Assembly: GCA_007859745.1 (NCBI GenBank)
Contig: SMLU01000004.1
Span: 124,001 to 188,000 of the forward strand
Reading direction: 5' to 3'
DNA length: 64,000 bases
DNA from: Phycisphaerae bacterium RAS1
GTDB lineage: Bacteria > Planctomycetota > Phycisphaerae > UBA1845 > Fen-1342
The notes beneath the pieces are model-generated. The model made no database searches. It had not been told where the DNA came from and saw only the letters and a list, made by a program, of their open reading frames with translations. A program made the position numbers and the translations under genes. This document shows positions 43,345 through 54,656 of this stretch, piece by piece. Positions within the stretch are counted from its first letter, which is position 1. Each line of letters starts with the position of its first letter.

Positions 43345-44982
43345 CTACGGCCGAAACCACTCTCGACAATCCCGGCAAACCGGGAATCCGGTGAATTCCC
43401 CACTCCACACTCGCCGAGCCTCAGACAGCCTGGCGCCGCCCCACACGCCCCGCAGGCCATCTACCGCCGAGCCCAAGCACACCTCACCGGCGATGTGCCG
43501 ACTGCACAACGGGATATCTGCGTTTGCAAAAATAGCCAGCCGACCATCGAGCCGGCGGCACGGGCCGCGCACCGGCGGCACAACCGGCAGAAGCGTATCT
43601 GGCGGAAGCCGGCCATTGAACGTGTCGTAGCCGCGTACGACCGCCGACCCACACAGATGAATCCAGCGATCAACGAACGCCTCCAGCTCCGCCAACGTCG
43701 CCGCGTGCCGCGTGAAGCTGGGAACGATCAGCGGCTGCGGACTGCTGCGCAGCCGACGCTGCTCTTCGACCAGTTCCAGGTTGCGGATAACCTGGTCGAA
43801 CCGATCCACGCCATGCACCCGCCGATACGTCTCCCGCGACGCCGCGTCGAGTCGCACCTGCAGCACGTCCACCTTCGACTCAAACAAGGCCTCGACACTC
43901 TCCGCCGGTGCGTCCAAAAGCGCCGTCTCGACGCCCAGTCCGCAGACGCCGGCGGCGCGAATCCTGCGGCACACGTCGGCGAAGCGTGGGTGGAGCATCG
44001 GGTCGCCGCAGCCTGCCAGGAAGATCAGGCGATCGTCGTACTGCGCCAGCTCCCGCGCAGCCGTGTCGATGATCGAAAGGTCATCCATCATCCGCCGCGA
44101 TACGCGCGCCCCGCGCGGCAGCAGCGTCGTCTCCGGCAGCGGGTCATCCGTTGTCAGCTCGATTTCCACTTCGATGGGCAGCGGCCCGGCGCGGTCATTG
44201 CCGGCCCGGCTGCTCCAGGCGCACAGGGCCACCGCGTCCGCGTCCAGACCCAGCTCCGTCAGCGCTCGTTCAAGCAGCTCCAGTCCGCGGCGCGTGTCGG
44301 CGGTCAGGCGTGCGCTGCACTCCGCGACGCGCGCCTCGATCTGCATGCACGCCGGCCGCGTGATCAGATCGCCGCCGGAAATCTCCGGCCGGTACGACAG
44401 AAGCAGCCCCAGCGGGATGTCGCTTGTCAGCAAATCACGCACGACCCCGCGCCGCAGCAGCACGCCCGCCAGTCCCGGCGGCGCCTGCGTGAAGACGAAG
44501 GGCGCCTCGGCGTCGTGTTCGTGCTGGTGCGCGATCATCCGGCTTGCGAGCAGCGGATCGAAAGCCGCCTGATGTCCGTCGAGCAGCAGCGCGCCCTCGC
44601 ATCGGAAATGGTCGAGCACGCGCGCCGCGATCGCCGGTTCGGCAAACTCATCGAACCATGTCGCCCCGAGCGGGCCGCCGCGCCAGGATGAGAGGTTCCA
44701 CTTCCGCGCCGAGCGCAGCAACCCGCGCCGCGGACGGCGGCCGTCGTCGATGTCCGCCAGTTGAACGCGCGATTCCAGTCCGCTTGCGCGAAGCGCCGCC
44801 TCCGCCGCCGCGCGGTCCCGCGGCGTCACGATCAGCGCGACGCCCGTCGCTCCTTCCACGCGCAGCGCTCGCCGCAGCGTGTGCTCAATTACGCTACGGC
44901 CGGCGAGCTCGCTCGCCAGCCGCGACGCGTGTCCCAGGAAACTCGCGACAAAATCGGCAAGAACGGCGACGACGATTTTCAT
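43345..44982 (-). CDS. Nucleotidyltransferase-like / degenerate radical-SAM / SPASM protein
   Basis: The 545-residue protein looks composite. Its first 250 residues resemble a sugar-nucleotide transferase Rossmann fold (KIVVAVLADF, GRSVIEHTLRRAL, CEGALLLDGHQAAFDP). The second half matches a radical-SAM barrel with a SPASM-like C-terminus (LIFLAGCGDPMLHPRFADVC, VDVLQVRLDAASRETYRRVHG, then cysteines in GPCRRLDG, IPLCSRH, GEVCLG and PVCRDCREW). However, where radical SAM proteins have CxxxCxxC after the first strand, this protein reads EIELTTDDPLPETTLLPR and has no cysteine. It may be a structural relative without the cluster. Its ATG overlaps the stop of the DUF115 gene (ATGA), so both probably act together in glycan modification. 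Confidence 0.62.
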   Translation of the reverse strand: MKIVVAVLADFVASFLGHASRLASELAGRSVIEHTLRRALRVEGATGVALIVTPRDRAAAEAALRASGLESRVQLADIDDGRRPRRGLLRSARKWNLSSWRGGPLGATWFDEFAEPAIAARVLDHFRCEGALLLDGHQAAFDPLLASRMIAHQHEHDAEAPFVFTQAPPGLAGVLLRRGVVRDLLTSDIPLGLLLSYRPEISGGDLITRPACMQIEARVAECSARLTADTRRGLELLERALTELGLDADAVALCAWSSRAGNDRAGPLPIEVEIELTTDDPLPETTLLPRGARVSRRMMDDLSIIDTAARELAQYDDRLIFLAGCGDPMLHPRFADVCRRIRAAGVCGLGVETALLDAPAESVEALFESKVDVLQVRLDAASRETYRRVHGVDRFDQVIRNLELVEEQRRLRSSPQPLIVPSFTRHAATLAELEAFVDRWIHLCGSAVVRGYDTFNGRLPPDTLLPVVPPVRGPCRRLDGRLAIFANADIPLCSRHIAGEVCLGSAVDGLRGVWGGARLSEARRVWSGEFTGFPVCRDCREWFRP

Positions 44983-46949
44983 GCAGCCCCCCCGCCGCCG
45001 AGACGCGCGATCACGGCCGGCAGCACGTTTTCGAGCCAGCGGCAGCCGTCGATGAACGCTTCGACAAAATCGCGATCGCGGCGGAGCCGCCGCCCCGCGG
45101 TCTCGGCCGATTCATCCTCGTCGCTGTCGTCGAAACGCCGATCGGCCGACACGCGGCGAAGCTCCGCCTGCTGCGACACCTCCACCACCATGCGGTAGGT
45201 GCGCTCGTGCCGCTGCATCGCGACGCGCAGCTCATCCACCCGGGCGACGAGCCGGTTGAACCTGTCCGGCTGATCCAACAGGCCGGCAAGCTTCTGCAAC
45301 AGCCCGCTCATCTCCTCGGCAATCGCGCGTGCCGCTTGCAGTTCTATGCCGCGCGCTTCAAGCGCCGCGACGGCCGCGGCGCGCGACTGCCGCACGACAG
45401 CTTCGGCCGGCCGCGTGGACGCGCCTGCGCTTTCAAACATGTCGCGGGGCAGCGGCGCCGTGCAGAAGCGTTCCGCCGCCTCGCGCAGCGTCATTACCTC
45501 GGCCCCCTCCAGCCGCATGCCGCCTTCGCAGGCGTGAATCACGCGCGCCGCACTCGCCCGAAAGTCCGCCTGAAACTGCTCGGCATAAGTGAAGAGCTGT
45601 TCGTCCGTGTACACCTCGCGCCCATGAATATCGGTGACCTTCCTGAAAATCGGCCGCCCGCGGGCCACGCGCTCCCATTGCTTCATCTCGATCGTCAGAA
45701 AGCGGCTCATCTCCGGCTGCCAGGCGCGCTCGATCGGCATCCCGGGCGGGTAGTACAACCCGTCGCAGTAGGCCAGGTCCTGCCCGACCAGGATGATCGG
45801 GTCGCAGCCCAGGTGCTCGGCCAGGTAGAACGACAAATGCGCTACGGTGCTGCCGGGCCGCAGCCGGCCGCGGCGCGGCGCGAGTTCCAGCATTAGATCG
45901 TCGTACAGCGCCGCATGCAGTACGTGCTTGCGCCCGGCGAAGGCATCCGGGACATGCCAGGTCGCTTTCGGCTCCACCACCAGCACGGCACGGCTGGGGC
46001 ACGGCAGATCGGTGAAGAAGCGCTGCGACACCTCGTGAAAATCAAGACTGGTGACCAGGTGCGGATCGATGCCCCGCGCCAGGAGCGGCTTGAACACGGT
46101 CTGCACCGCGATGAGGACCGCCCGCTCGCGCAGTGCGTGCAACTGATCCACGTTTCGCGCAAGCGACGGCCCCGCCGCCACCAGGATCGCCGGAAATCCC
46201 CGGGCGCGCCCCGCCAACACCTCGACGCCGGCATGATCGAGATACGCCGGCAGGTTCATGGCGATGTTCTTGACGGTGATCCGCGCGTTTCGCAGCAGCG
46301 TCGTCAGGTGCATCCGCCCCACCGCCGCGAAATCCGCCACGACCGCGCGGACGCGCGCATGGAACTCCGCCGCGCGTCGAGCCGCGTGCGGCAGCGCCAG
46401 CACGCGGCAGCCGAGCATGATGGTCGTCTGGTGCGGTTTCAGGCGCGCCAGGAGTTCAACGCGGTCATCCGTCGTCAGCAGCACCATCCGCTGACGTTCG
46501 AGCAGCGCTGAAAAATCCGTGATGCACAGGGCCGACTTGATCAGCGCCAGGTCGCACTCGGAAACGAGAATCAGCGGCCGGTGGAGCGCCGCATCGAGCG
46601 CCACGACGTGATATCCCAGCCCGAGCCCGCACAGCACCACCGCCGCCGCCTCACGTCGCTCCGATTCCCCCGCGTCAGCCGCTTCCGCAAGTTGAGCCGC
46701 CACCAGTCGCCGCGCTTCGTCGCCCGGCGTGTAACGCGAATGCACGTGCAGCGGTTTGCCGTCGTCGGCGGCGACGCGAATCGTCGCGCCCCCGTCGCGC
46801 GTCGGCTCAAAGGGCGGCAGGCCGGAGAACGGAATCTCCTCGATTCGCGCCGCGAGGGCCGGGTCCGCACGGTAGAGCGCTTCCAGGTTGCGCAGATAGC
46901 AGGCCAGGCAGGCGGCGGACGTGAGCGCCGTGGCCGCGTCAATCGTCAT
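44979..46949 (-). CDS. DUF115 / motility-accessory-factor-like glycosyltransferase
   Basis: I select ATG 46949 (656 residues); GTG 46976 would add nine. The core resembles the MAF/DUF115 family (also MptE-like), which transfers nonulosonic acids to flagellin or attaches surface glycans. Supporting segments are FPAILVAAGPSLARNVDQL, RAVLIAVQTVFKPLLARGIDPHLVTSLDFHEVS and GSTVAHLSFYLAEHLGCDPIILVGQDLAY. The C-terminal region of about 150 residues is helical. The gene overlaps the SPASM-type gene, and the window also contains PseB and a pseudaminate-type methylase, which fits flagellin or surface glycosylation. Confidence 0.78.
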   Translation of the reverse strand: MTIDAATALTSAACLACYLRNLEALYRADPALAARIEEIPFSGLPPFEPTRDGGATIRVAADDGKPLHVHSRYTPGDEARRLVAAQLAEAADAGESERREAAAVVLCGLGLGYHVVALDAALHRPLILVSECDLALIKSALCITDFSALLERQRMVLLTTDDRVELLARLKPHQTTIMLGCRVLALPHAARRAAEFHARVRAVVADFAAVGRMHLTTLLRNARITVKNIAMNLPAYLDHAGVEVLAGRARGFPAILVAAGPSLARNVDQLHALRERAVLIAVQTVFKPLLARGIDPHLVTSLDFHEVSQRFFTDLPCPSRAVLVVEPKATWHVPDAFAGRKHVLHAALYDDLMLELAPRRGRLRPGSTVAHLSFYLAEHLGCDPIILVGQDLAYCDGLYYPPGMPIERAWQPEMSRFLTIEMKQWERVARGRPIFRKVTDIHGREVYTDEQLFTYAEQFQADFRASAARVIHACEGGMRLEGAEVMTLREAAERFCTAPLPRDMFESAGASTRPAEAVVRQSRAAAVAALEARGIELQAARAIAEEMSGLLQKLAGLLDQPDRFNRLVARVDELRVAMQRHERTYRMVVEVSQQAELRRVSADRRFDDSDEDESAETAGRRLRRDRDFVEAFIDGCRWLENVLPAVIARLGGGGAA

Positions 46950-47281
46950 GAGGCGCAGTTGTCGCGCGGCAAGCACCGCGCGTCAAGGATTCTGGAGACG
47001 CGCGGGCGCCCCGCCTCCGCCCGGTTTCTTCCTGAGCCGTGCGCGAGAATCTCCCCCGCGCCGATTCCGCCGCACCTTTTTTCCGGAACCGCCGCTTAAG
47101 CCGCCGTGGGTCAGATTCCGATACGTAAGTCTGCCTGGACGCCGCCGCCGGCCGGAAGCCGACGGTCGACGGAAGCGCGTATCACGAGACGAAAGCAGCG
47201 TGCGGACCGGCAGGGACACATCGCCGACGGGTTTTTCAGGAAGGTTTTCAGGGCTCCCAACCAAACACTCAGGAGAATCGA
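46950..47281. other. Divergent intergenic region, nothing recognised
   Basis: These 332 bases lie between the divergent DUF115 gene and the small gene at 47282. No ORF, RNA gene or clear promoter can be defended. A short T-run (TTTTTTCC near 47078) is the only low-complexity feature. Confidence 0.4.
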
Positions 47282-47566
47282 ATGACCACGACCACGCAGA
47301 ATCAGAACTGGACCAACACGAACACGCAGGGCTGCTGCACGACCGTTCCGTTTGATCAGATCAACGCGCCCGGCGCGTACATCTGCAACTGGAGCGGACA
47401 CCTGCTGCGCGTGCCCGAGGATGGCATTACGCCGGGTCGCTCGCCGATGCTGAACATCGTCGGCTGCGAGCCGCTGACGGTCACCAAGATCAGCGACAAC
47501 CCCTACATCACGGTCACCAAGGCCAAGCTCGTCGCCGCCAACTACGACATCGCGACCAACTTCTAG
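47282..47566 (+). CDS. Small Asn/Thr/Cys-rich protein of unknown function
   Basis: The 94-residue product follows a strong ribosome-binding site (AGGAGA) and is ended by a clear terminator, so it is probably a real, well-expressed monocistronic gene. The N-terminus is rich in Thr, Asn and Gln (MTTTTQNQNWTNTNTQGCC) and lacks a signal peptide. Four cysteines occur (18, 19, 35 and 61). The rest is beta-rich (GAYICNWSGHLLRVPEDG and PLTVTKISDNPYITVTKAKL). It is transcribed divergently from the DUF115/SPASM pair, whose substrate it might be, but that is only suggested by position. Confidence 0.6.
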   Translation: MTTTTQNQNWTNTNTQGCCTTVPFDQINAPGAYICNWSGHLLRVPEDGITPGRSPMLNIVGCEPLTVTKISDNPYITVTKAKLVAANYDIATNF

Positions 47567-47608
47567 GCCGTCCGCCTCACCACGGCGGAACGCACGCTGA
47601 CCTGCACG

Positions 47609-47643
47609 ACAGGCGGAGCCACACGCTCCGCCTGTTGTCTTTT
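47609..47643 (+). terminator. Rho-independent terminator
   Basis: The stem ACAGGCGGAGC (47609-47619) pairs perfectly with GCTCCGCCTGT (47625-47635) across a five-base loop and is followed by TGTCTTTT. It lies 43 bases after the stop of the small gene. Confidence 0.8.
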
Positions 47644-47694
47644 GGGTCTTCTTGCCCCTTGGAGGCCTCTCGAACTGTTCTCGTAGGTCGCCAA

Positions 47695-47782
47695 AAAACT
47701 GTAGCGTCGGCCCTCTGTGGCCGACGGCGAGTGCAAGAAGCCGCGGAATGTCGGCGTCGGCCACTGAGGGCCGACGCTACGA
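47695..47782. repeat. Family D inverted pair
   Basis: GTAGCGTCGGCCCTCTGTGG and its mirror GGCCACTGAGGGCCGACGCT are separated by about 40 bases. The same bipartite layout recurs at 55089-55172. Confidence 0.8.
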
Positions 47783-47814
47783 CCCGCGTTTCTCAGAAGC
47801 CTGCTAGTGCTCTC

Positions 47815-47880
47815 CCAAGCCGCGACCGTGTCGGAGCAGTAGCTTGAAAACCGCTTGCTTACGCGCGCGGCTCGGACTGG
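47815..47880. repeat. Family A unit
   Basis: A left arm (AAGCCGCGACCGTGTCGGAG) and a right arm of the variant type (GCTTACGCGCGCGGCTCGGA) face each other across about 15 bases. With the family D pair it fills the convergent gap before uvrB. Confidence 0.75.
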
Positions 47881-47904
47881 GACGCTAAAATCACCGAACC
47901 GCCG

Positions 47905-49971
<2,067 letters not shown>

Positions 49972-50112
49972 GCTCAACCTGCGTTGAAATTCCAACTCTC
50001 GCATATGATAAGGCGTAGACCGGGTTGTTTGGTGTGCGTACGCGTCTACGATCTGCACGCGCCAATACGCGCGTGCTCTGATCGACGCGGTTGCACAAAC
50101 GGGCCACCGACC

Positions 50113-51213
50113 TTGCGTAACGCTTCCGACTGGCAGACAAGCCTTCTGCGTCGTCTGGCGAGCGGCATCGCCCACGACCTCAATAATCTCCTCACCGCCA
50201 TGTTCGGCCGCGTCGCCGTCGCCCGGCTCGATCCGTCCGGCGGCCCAACCGCCGCTGCAAACCTCGCCGCACTCGAGGCCGCGTTGCAGGACGCCCAGCG
50301 GCTCGTGTCGACGCTCGCCTCGCTCGCGCGGCTGCGACCGCCGAAGATCGGGCCGTTCGGCATTCCGCAACTTTTGCAGGACGCGAATCGCCTGTTGAGG
50401 CACGCTCTGACTCCGAACGTCGCGCTGCGCGTCGACATTGCCGCCGAGTCGCCGGTGATGGCCCTCGGTGATGCGTTGCACGTCGAGCACGCTCTTCTCT
50501 ACCTGGCTGCCGATGCCGGCGAGTCCATGACGGACGGGGGCGACTTCCACATTTCGGTTGCTGACGCCCCGCCGGCCGACGCTGCCGACCTCGCACCGCC
50601 CGGCGGGCCCGCTCCGCCGGCGTGGACCATTCTCATCCACGCCACGCCGTCACGCCCTGCGCATCAGCCGGACGACCCGGCGACGATCGACGCGCACCCC
50701 GTCGATCTACCGGTTCAGCAGCTCCTTTCGGCCATCGGCGGACGCGTGCATATCGAGCACCGCGCCGCCGGCGAGACGCTTGCCCGGCTGGTCCTTCCGT
50801 CGGCCGGCGCGCAAGCCGGGGCTCACGCGCCTTTCCGGTCGCCCGGCGAACCCTCTCCGCTGATCATCGTCGGGCAGGCGCGCGAGGATGTGCGCCGCAT
50901 CCTCGTGTCGATGCTCTCATCGCTTGGGTTCACCGCTGTCGCGACGAACACGCTCAGCGCCGCCGCCGACGTGCTGAGCAGCCGCCAGGCTGACGCCCGG
51001 CTCGTCATCCTCGACGAAGACCTGTTCGAGTCGCCGTCGCCCGACCTTTCCAATCCGATCGAGCGGCGCTTCGGCCGCACGCCGGTGCTGTTGCTCACCA
51101 CCGGCTCGCCGCGCCGCGACCACTCGACTTCATCCGTTGCGTTGCTTCAAAAGCCGTTTCGGCTGACCGAGCTGGCCAGCGCCGTATCGCGCGCCATCGC
51201 CACGCGAGCCTGA
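50113..51213 (+). CDS. Histidine-kinase-like protein with C-terminal receiver domain
   Basis: The frame is open far upstream, but that part is antisense to uvrB. I place the start at TTG 50113 (366 residues), without a strong ribosome-binding site, so the start is uncertain. The N-terminus contains an H-box, [19 protein letters not shown]. The following ATPase-like region ([18 protein letters not shown]) lacks clear G1/G2 boxes. The last 120 residues look like a receiver domain: LVILDEDL with a phosphorylatable Asp, [10 protein letters not shown] and ALLQKPF with the conserved Lys. The first acidic pair is replaced by QARED. It may be a weakly active or regulatory hybrid kinase. Confidence 0.65.
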   Translation: MRNASDWQTSLLRRLASGIAHDLNNLLTAMFGRVAVARLDPSGGPTAAANLAALEAALQDAQRLVSTLASLARLRPPKIGPFGIPQLLQDANRLLRHALTPNVALRVDIAAESPVMALGDALHVEHALLYLAADAGESMTDGGDFHISVADAPPADAADLAPPGGPAPPAWTILIHATPSRPAHQPDDPATIDAHPVDLPVQQLLSAIGGRVHIEHRAAGETLARLVLPSAGAQAGAHAPFRSPGEPSPLIIVGQAREDVRRILVSMLSSLGFTAVATNTLSAAADVLSSRQADARLVILDEDLFESPSPDLSNPIERRFGRTPVLLLTTGSPRRDHSTSSVALLQKPFRLTELASAVSRAIATRA

Positions 51214-51309
51214 ATCCCGCGCACCCTGTCGCAACCGACCCCGCAGCCAAGCAACGCGCCGTGTTGCCCCGCCGGGCCGTCTCGAACATCATTCCGCGCG
51301 GGAGTCCCA

Positions 51310-53403
51310 ATGAAACAAACGTCTCTCGCCTTGATTCTCGCCGCCGCAACCGCCCTGGGCGCGCCGTCCGTCGCACAGGCTGGTCCGCCGCAACTACGCG
51401 GCGTCTCGGCCGAGCACGCGCTGCGCGTGACCTGCCTGCGCGACGACATCATCTACTTCGAATTCGCCGCCGCGGACGCGGCCGATGCTCCCGCCGCGCC
51501 CCCGACGCCGATGGTCGCCATGACCGACTGGCCCGGACCGACGACAATCGAGCCGACGGATCGGAGTAGTTTTCGCACACCGGCGGTCCAGGTGAGTTTC
51601 GATCCCGCATCGCTCGCTCTGACGATTCTCGACCTCGCAAGCGTCCGCCCGCTCGAACTGCTGACGCTTCGACCGCTGTGCCTCTCGCCCGACGGCTGCG
51701 AAATGTCCATCCGCACGCAATGCGACGCCAACGCCTACGGCCTGGGCGAGCAGTTCGATCGGCCGGGCGAATCCGACGGCGACTGGATCGGGCGCGTCCG
51801 GAAGCCGGGCAACGCCTACGGCAACGGGATGGAGAAGTTCGACGGCGCCTGGATCGGCAACGCCCAGTTCCCGATCCTCTACGCACTGGGGGATGGATTC
51901 GACAACGTCGCGCTCTTCATCGACGACGTGCACGCCGAGCGCTGGGACTTTCGCGGCCAGCCGTGGAGTTTCCGCACAACCGGCCCGCGGATCGCCGGCT
52001 ACATCATCACCGGCCCGAACCTACCCGACCTGCGGCGCGACTTCATGCAGATCGTCGGCCGCCCGCCCGTGCCGCCGGACGAGTTCTTCGGCCTCTGGGT
52101 CTCTGAGTACGGCTACGAATCCTGGGATGAGCTGGAGGGCGTGCTCCAGACGCTCAGGCAGCACGACTTCCCGCTCGACGGATTCGTGCTCGACCTGCAA
52201 TGGTTCGGCGGCATCACGCTGCACAGCGAAAAGAGCCGCATGGGCCGCGTCGCGTGGGACACGGAGCGCTTCCCGCAGCCGGCCCACAAGCTGCGCGAGC
52301 TGCGCGAAAAGTACAACGTCGGCGTGATTCCGATCGAGGAGTCCTACATCTCGCGCGGCTTGCCGGAGCACCCCACGCTTGCCGAGCGCGGCTATCTCGT
52401 TCGCGGCCGCAACGGCGATTCACCGCTCCTGCTCGACGAATGGTGGGGCGTCGGCGGCATGCTCGACTGGACCTCCGCCGCCGCGGCCGATTTCTGGCAT
52501 GATCTGAAACGCCAGCCGCTGGTCGAAGACGGCGTCTTCGGGCACTGGATTGACCTGGGCGAGCCGGAGAACTTTCATCCGTGGGCGCGCTACGCCGCGC
52601 AGGGCGCGACTGGCCCCGATCACGCCGCCAACGCCAATCTCTACAACTTCCGCTGGGCCGAAAGCATCGCTCGCGGGTACGCCCGCCACGATGTCGGCCG
52701 CGCCCCGGTGATCCTCTCGCGCAGCGGAACCTGCGGCATCCAGCGCTTCGGCGCCGCGATGTGGTCCGGTGACATCGCCTCGCGCCTCTCCAGCCTCGCC
52801 GCCCACCTGAACGTGCAGATGCACATGTCGCTCTCGGGCGTGGACTACTTCGGCGCCGATTGCGGCGGGTTCCGCCGCGACCGACTGGACGGCGACGAAG
52901 ATGAGATGTACACCGTCTGGCTGGCGCATGCCGCTTTGCTGGATTTCCCGCTTCGCCCACACACGTCGAACCTTGAAAACCGCTACCCCACCGCGCCGGA
53001 CAGGATCGGCGACCTCCGCAGCAACCTGCACAACGTGCGGCTGCGCTACGCCCTGCGGCCCTACCTTCTGGAACTCGCCCGCCGGGCCGCGACCGACGGC
53101 GAACCGATCGCCCCGCCGCTGGTCTACTACTTCCAGGACGACCCGGCCGTCCGCCGCATGGCGGACCAGAAGATGCTCGGCCCGCGGCTGATGGTGGTCT
53201 GCGCGCCGTGGTATGGCGCGACGGTCCGCGACGTGTATCTCCCGCGCGGGGTGTGGCGCGACTGCTACAGCGGGCGCGAGTATCGCAGCGCCGGCGAGTG
53301 CATCCGCGACGTGCCGCTGCGCGACGCGGAAGGCGTCTTTCGGCTTCCGCTCTTCGAACGCCTTGACGCTCGGTTGGATGGCGAAGCGGCGATTGCGCGA
53401 TAA
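51310..53403 (+). CDS. Secreted glycoside hydrolase family 31 (alpha-glucosidase-like)
   Basis: The ATG at 51310 follows GGGAGT. The 697 residues begin with a signal peptide (LALILAAATALGAPSVAQA). GH31 hallmarks are the N-terminal QCDANAYGLGEQFDRPG, the barrel strand LDGFVLDLQWFGG, GHWIDLGEPENFHP with probable nucleophile Asp415 and AAMWSGDIASRLSSLAAHL with acid/base Asp488, then YFGADCGGFRRD and a C-terminal beta domain (GVWRDCYSGREY). The usual WxDMNEP is WIDLGEP here. It probably removes alpha-linked glucose or xylose from oligosaccharides and could complement the GH13 enzyme in alpha-glucan use; specificity is not certain. Confidence 0.85.
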   Translation: MKQTSLALILAAATALGAPSVAQAGPPQLRGVSAEHALRVTCLRDDIIYFEFAAADAADAPAAPPTPMVAMTDWPGPTTIEPTDRSSFRTPAVQVSFDPASLALTILDLASVRPLELLTLRPLCLSPDGCEMSIRTQCDANAYGLGEQFDRPGESDGDWIGRVRKPGNAYGNGMEKFDGAWIGNAQFPILYALGDGFDNVALFIDDVHAERWDFRGQPWSFRTTGPRIAGYIITGPNLPDLRRDFMQIVGRPPVPPDEFFGLWVSEYGYESWDELEGVLQTLRQHDFPLDGFVLDLQWFGGITLHSEKSRMGRVAWDTERFPQPAHKLRELREKYNVGVIPIEESYISRGLPEHPTLAERGYLVRGRNGDSPLLLDEWWGVGGMLDWTSAAAADFWHDLKRQPLVEDGVFGHWIDLGEPENFHPWARYAAQGATGPDHAANANLYNFRWAESIARGYARHDVGRAPVILSRSGTCGIQRFGAAMWSGDIASRLSSLAAHLNVQMHMSLSGVDYFGADCGGFRRDRLDGDEDEMYTVWLAHAALLDFPLRPHTSNLENRYPTAPDRIGDLRSNLHNVRLRYALRPYLLELARRAATDGEPIAPPLVYYFQDDPAVRRMADQKMLGPRLMVVCAPWYGATVRDVYLPRGVWRDCYSGREYRSAGECIRDVPLRDAEGVFRLPLFERLDARLDGEAAIAR

Positions 53404-53495
53404 CTGTGGTTGGCTACTTGGCTAGGACTAATTCGCAATTGCACGGCCCACTCCGGTTCGCTACGATCAATCTCGGTTCATAACTGGGATGGGCC

Positions 53496-54128
53496 ATGCC
53501 GCGCGTTGAAAACTCGCTGCGGACCGCGCCGGTACCGCAGAACACCGCCGACGCCGACCGCTCGCTGGTCGCCGACTTCGATACGCAGCTCATGCTGCAA
53601 CTTCGAGCCGGCGACACCGATGCCGCGGCTGCGCTCGTGCGGCGGAACCTGCCGCGGGTCGCCCGGTACGTCGCCCGGGTCGTGCGGAACCCGCGTGTGG
53701 TTGAGGATCTGTCGCAAGACGTCTTCGTGCAGGTCCTGTCGAACGCCCGCCGCTACCGGCCGACCGCCCGGTTCTCCACGTGGCTGTATCGCATCGCAAC
53801 CAACGTCGCGATCGACTATCTCCGCCGCACGCGCGCACAAAAGCCCGCCGCCGAGCTGAATGCCGGCGACGCGGCCTCCATGCCGTTGCGGGACCGTTCG
53901 CTGAATCAGCCGGAACGCCTCGTCTTTCAAAAAGAGCTACAGGCGGCCGTGGGCAACGCGCTGGACCGGCTGCCGCCGAATCAGCGCGTGGCGCTGACGC
54001 TTTTCGAGCTGGAAGACTTCTCGTATGAGCAGATCGCAGCGGTGCTCGACGTCACCGTCGACGCCGTTCGCAGCCTGCTGCCGCGGGCCAAGGAATCGCT
54101 CCGCGCGCAGCTTCAACACGTCAGGTAA
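53496..54128 (+). CDS. ECF-type RNA polymerase sigma factor
   Basis: The 210-residue protein has region 2 (ALVRRNLPRVARYVARVVRNPRVVEDLSQDVFVQVL and FSTWLYRIATNVAIDYLRR) and region 4 (NQRVALTLFELEDFSYEQIAAVLDVTVDAVRSLLPRAKESL). It heads a three-gene run with a zinc-finger anti-sigma factor and a small membrane protein. The motif TAGGACTAATTCGCAATT (53423-53440) upstream also occurs at 43273 and could be a regulatory site. Confidence 0.92.
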   Translation: MPRVENSLRTAPVPQNTADADRSLVADFDTQLMLQLRAGDTDAAAALVRRNLPRVARYVARVVRNPRVVEDLSQDVFVQVLSNARRYRPTARFSTWLYRIATNVAIDYLRRTRAQKPAAELNAGDAASMPLRDRSLNQPERLVFQKELQAAVGNALDRLPPNQRVALTLFELEDFSYEQIAAVLDVTVDAVRSLLPRAKESLRAQLQHVR

Positions 54129-54181
54129 CCGCCGCCGCGGACGCCCAGGGCGGCGGGAGCGCTTGAGCGGAAGAGGCCGTC

Positions 54182-54655
54182 ATGGCCCATCTCGACCTGA
54201 TGCAGGCGCGGCAGTTCGCCCACGGGGCGCTCGACGACACCTCCCGACTGCGTTGCGAAGCCCATCTGCGCGAGTGCGAAGCATGCCGGCGGCTGGTTGA
54301 TGAGGTGCGGCATATTGGAGCGCTGCTGCGGCTCGATTCCGGCGCGGGCGATGTGCAGTGCGATGTCGATCGACTGGTCGGACGAATTCAGGTGCTCGCC
54401 GGACCCGGCGCCGCCGGGCGGCGTCGCTGGCGAACGACGCTGACCGGAGCGGCCGCGGCGCTGGTCTGCGGTGTGGCGGCGGGCGCGGCGGGCCGGCTCT
54501 GGCTGACAAGCGGCGACGCCGCGAGCGATCCATCCGCGGATCCCGCCGCAGCATATGCAAGCGAACTCGCGACGCTGGCGGCCAATCCCTGGCTGATCGA
54601 CAACTACATGCTTGTGCGAACGTTCGATCAGTTGCTCACCGAGAAGGAGCGCTGA
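54182..54655 (+). CDS. Zinc-finger anti-sigma factor
   Basis: The 157-residue protein carries a zf-HC2-type zinc motif RCEAHLRECEACRRL (Cys25, His28, Cys32, Cys35), an Ala/Gly-rich transmembrane helix (TLTGAAAALVCGVAAGAAG, near residues 86-105) and a short extracytoplasmic helix. It begins 53 bases after the sigma gene and ends one base before the next ATG, consistent with an operon. It is expected to hold the sigma factor inactive at the membrane. Confidence 0.85.
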   Translation: MAHLDLMQARQFAHGALDDTSRLRCEAHLRECEACRRLVDEVRHIGALLRLDSGAGDVQCDVDRLVGRIQVLAGPGAAGRRRWRTTLTGAAAALVCGVAAGAAGRLWLTSGDAASDPSADPAAAYASELATLAANPWLIDNYMLVRTFDQLLTEKER

Positions 54656-54656
54656 C

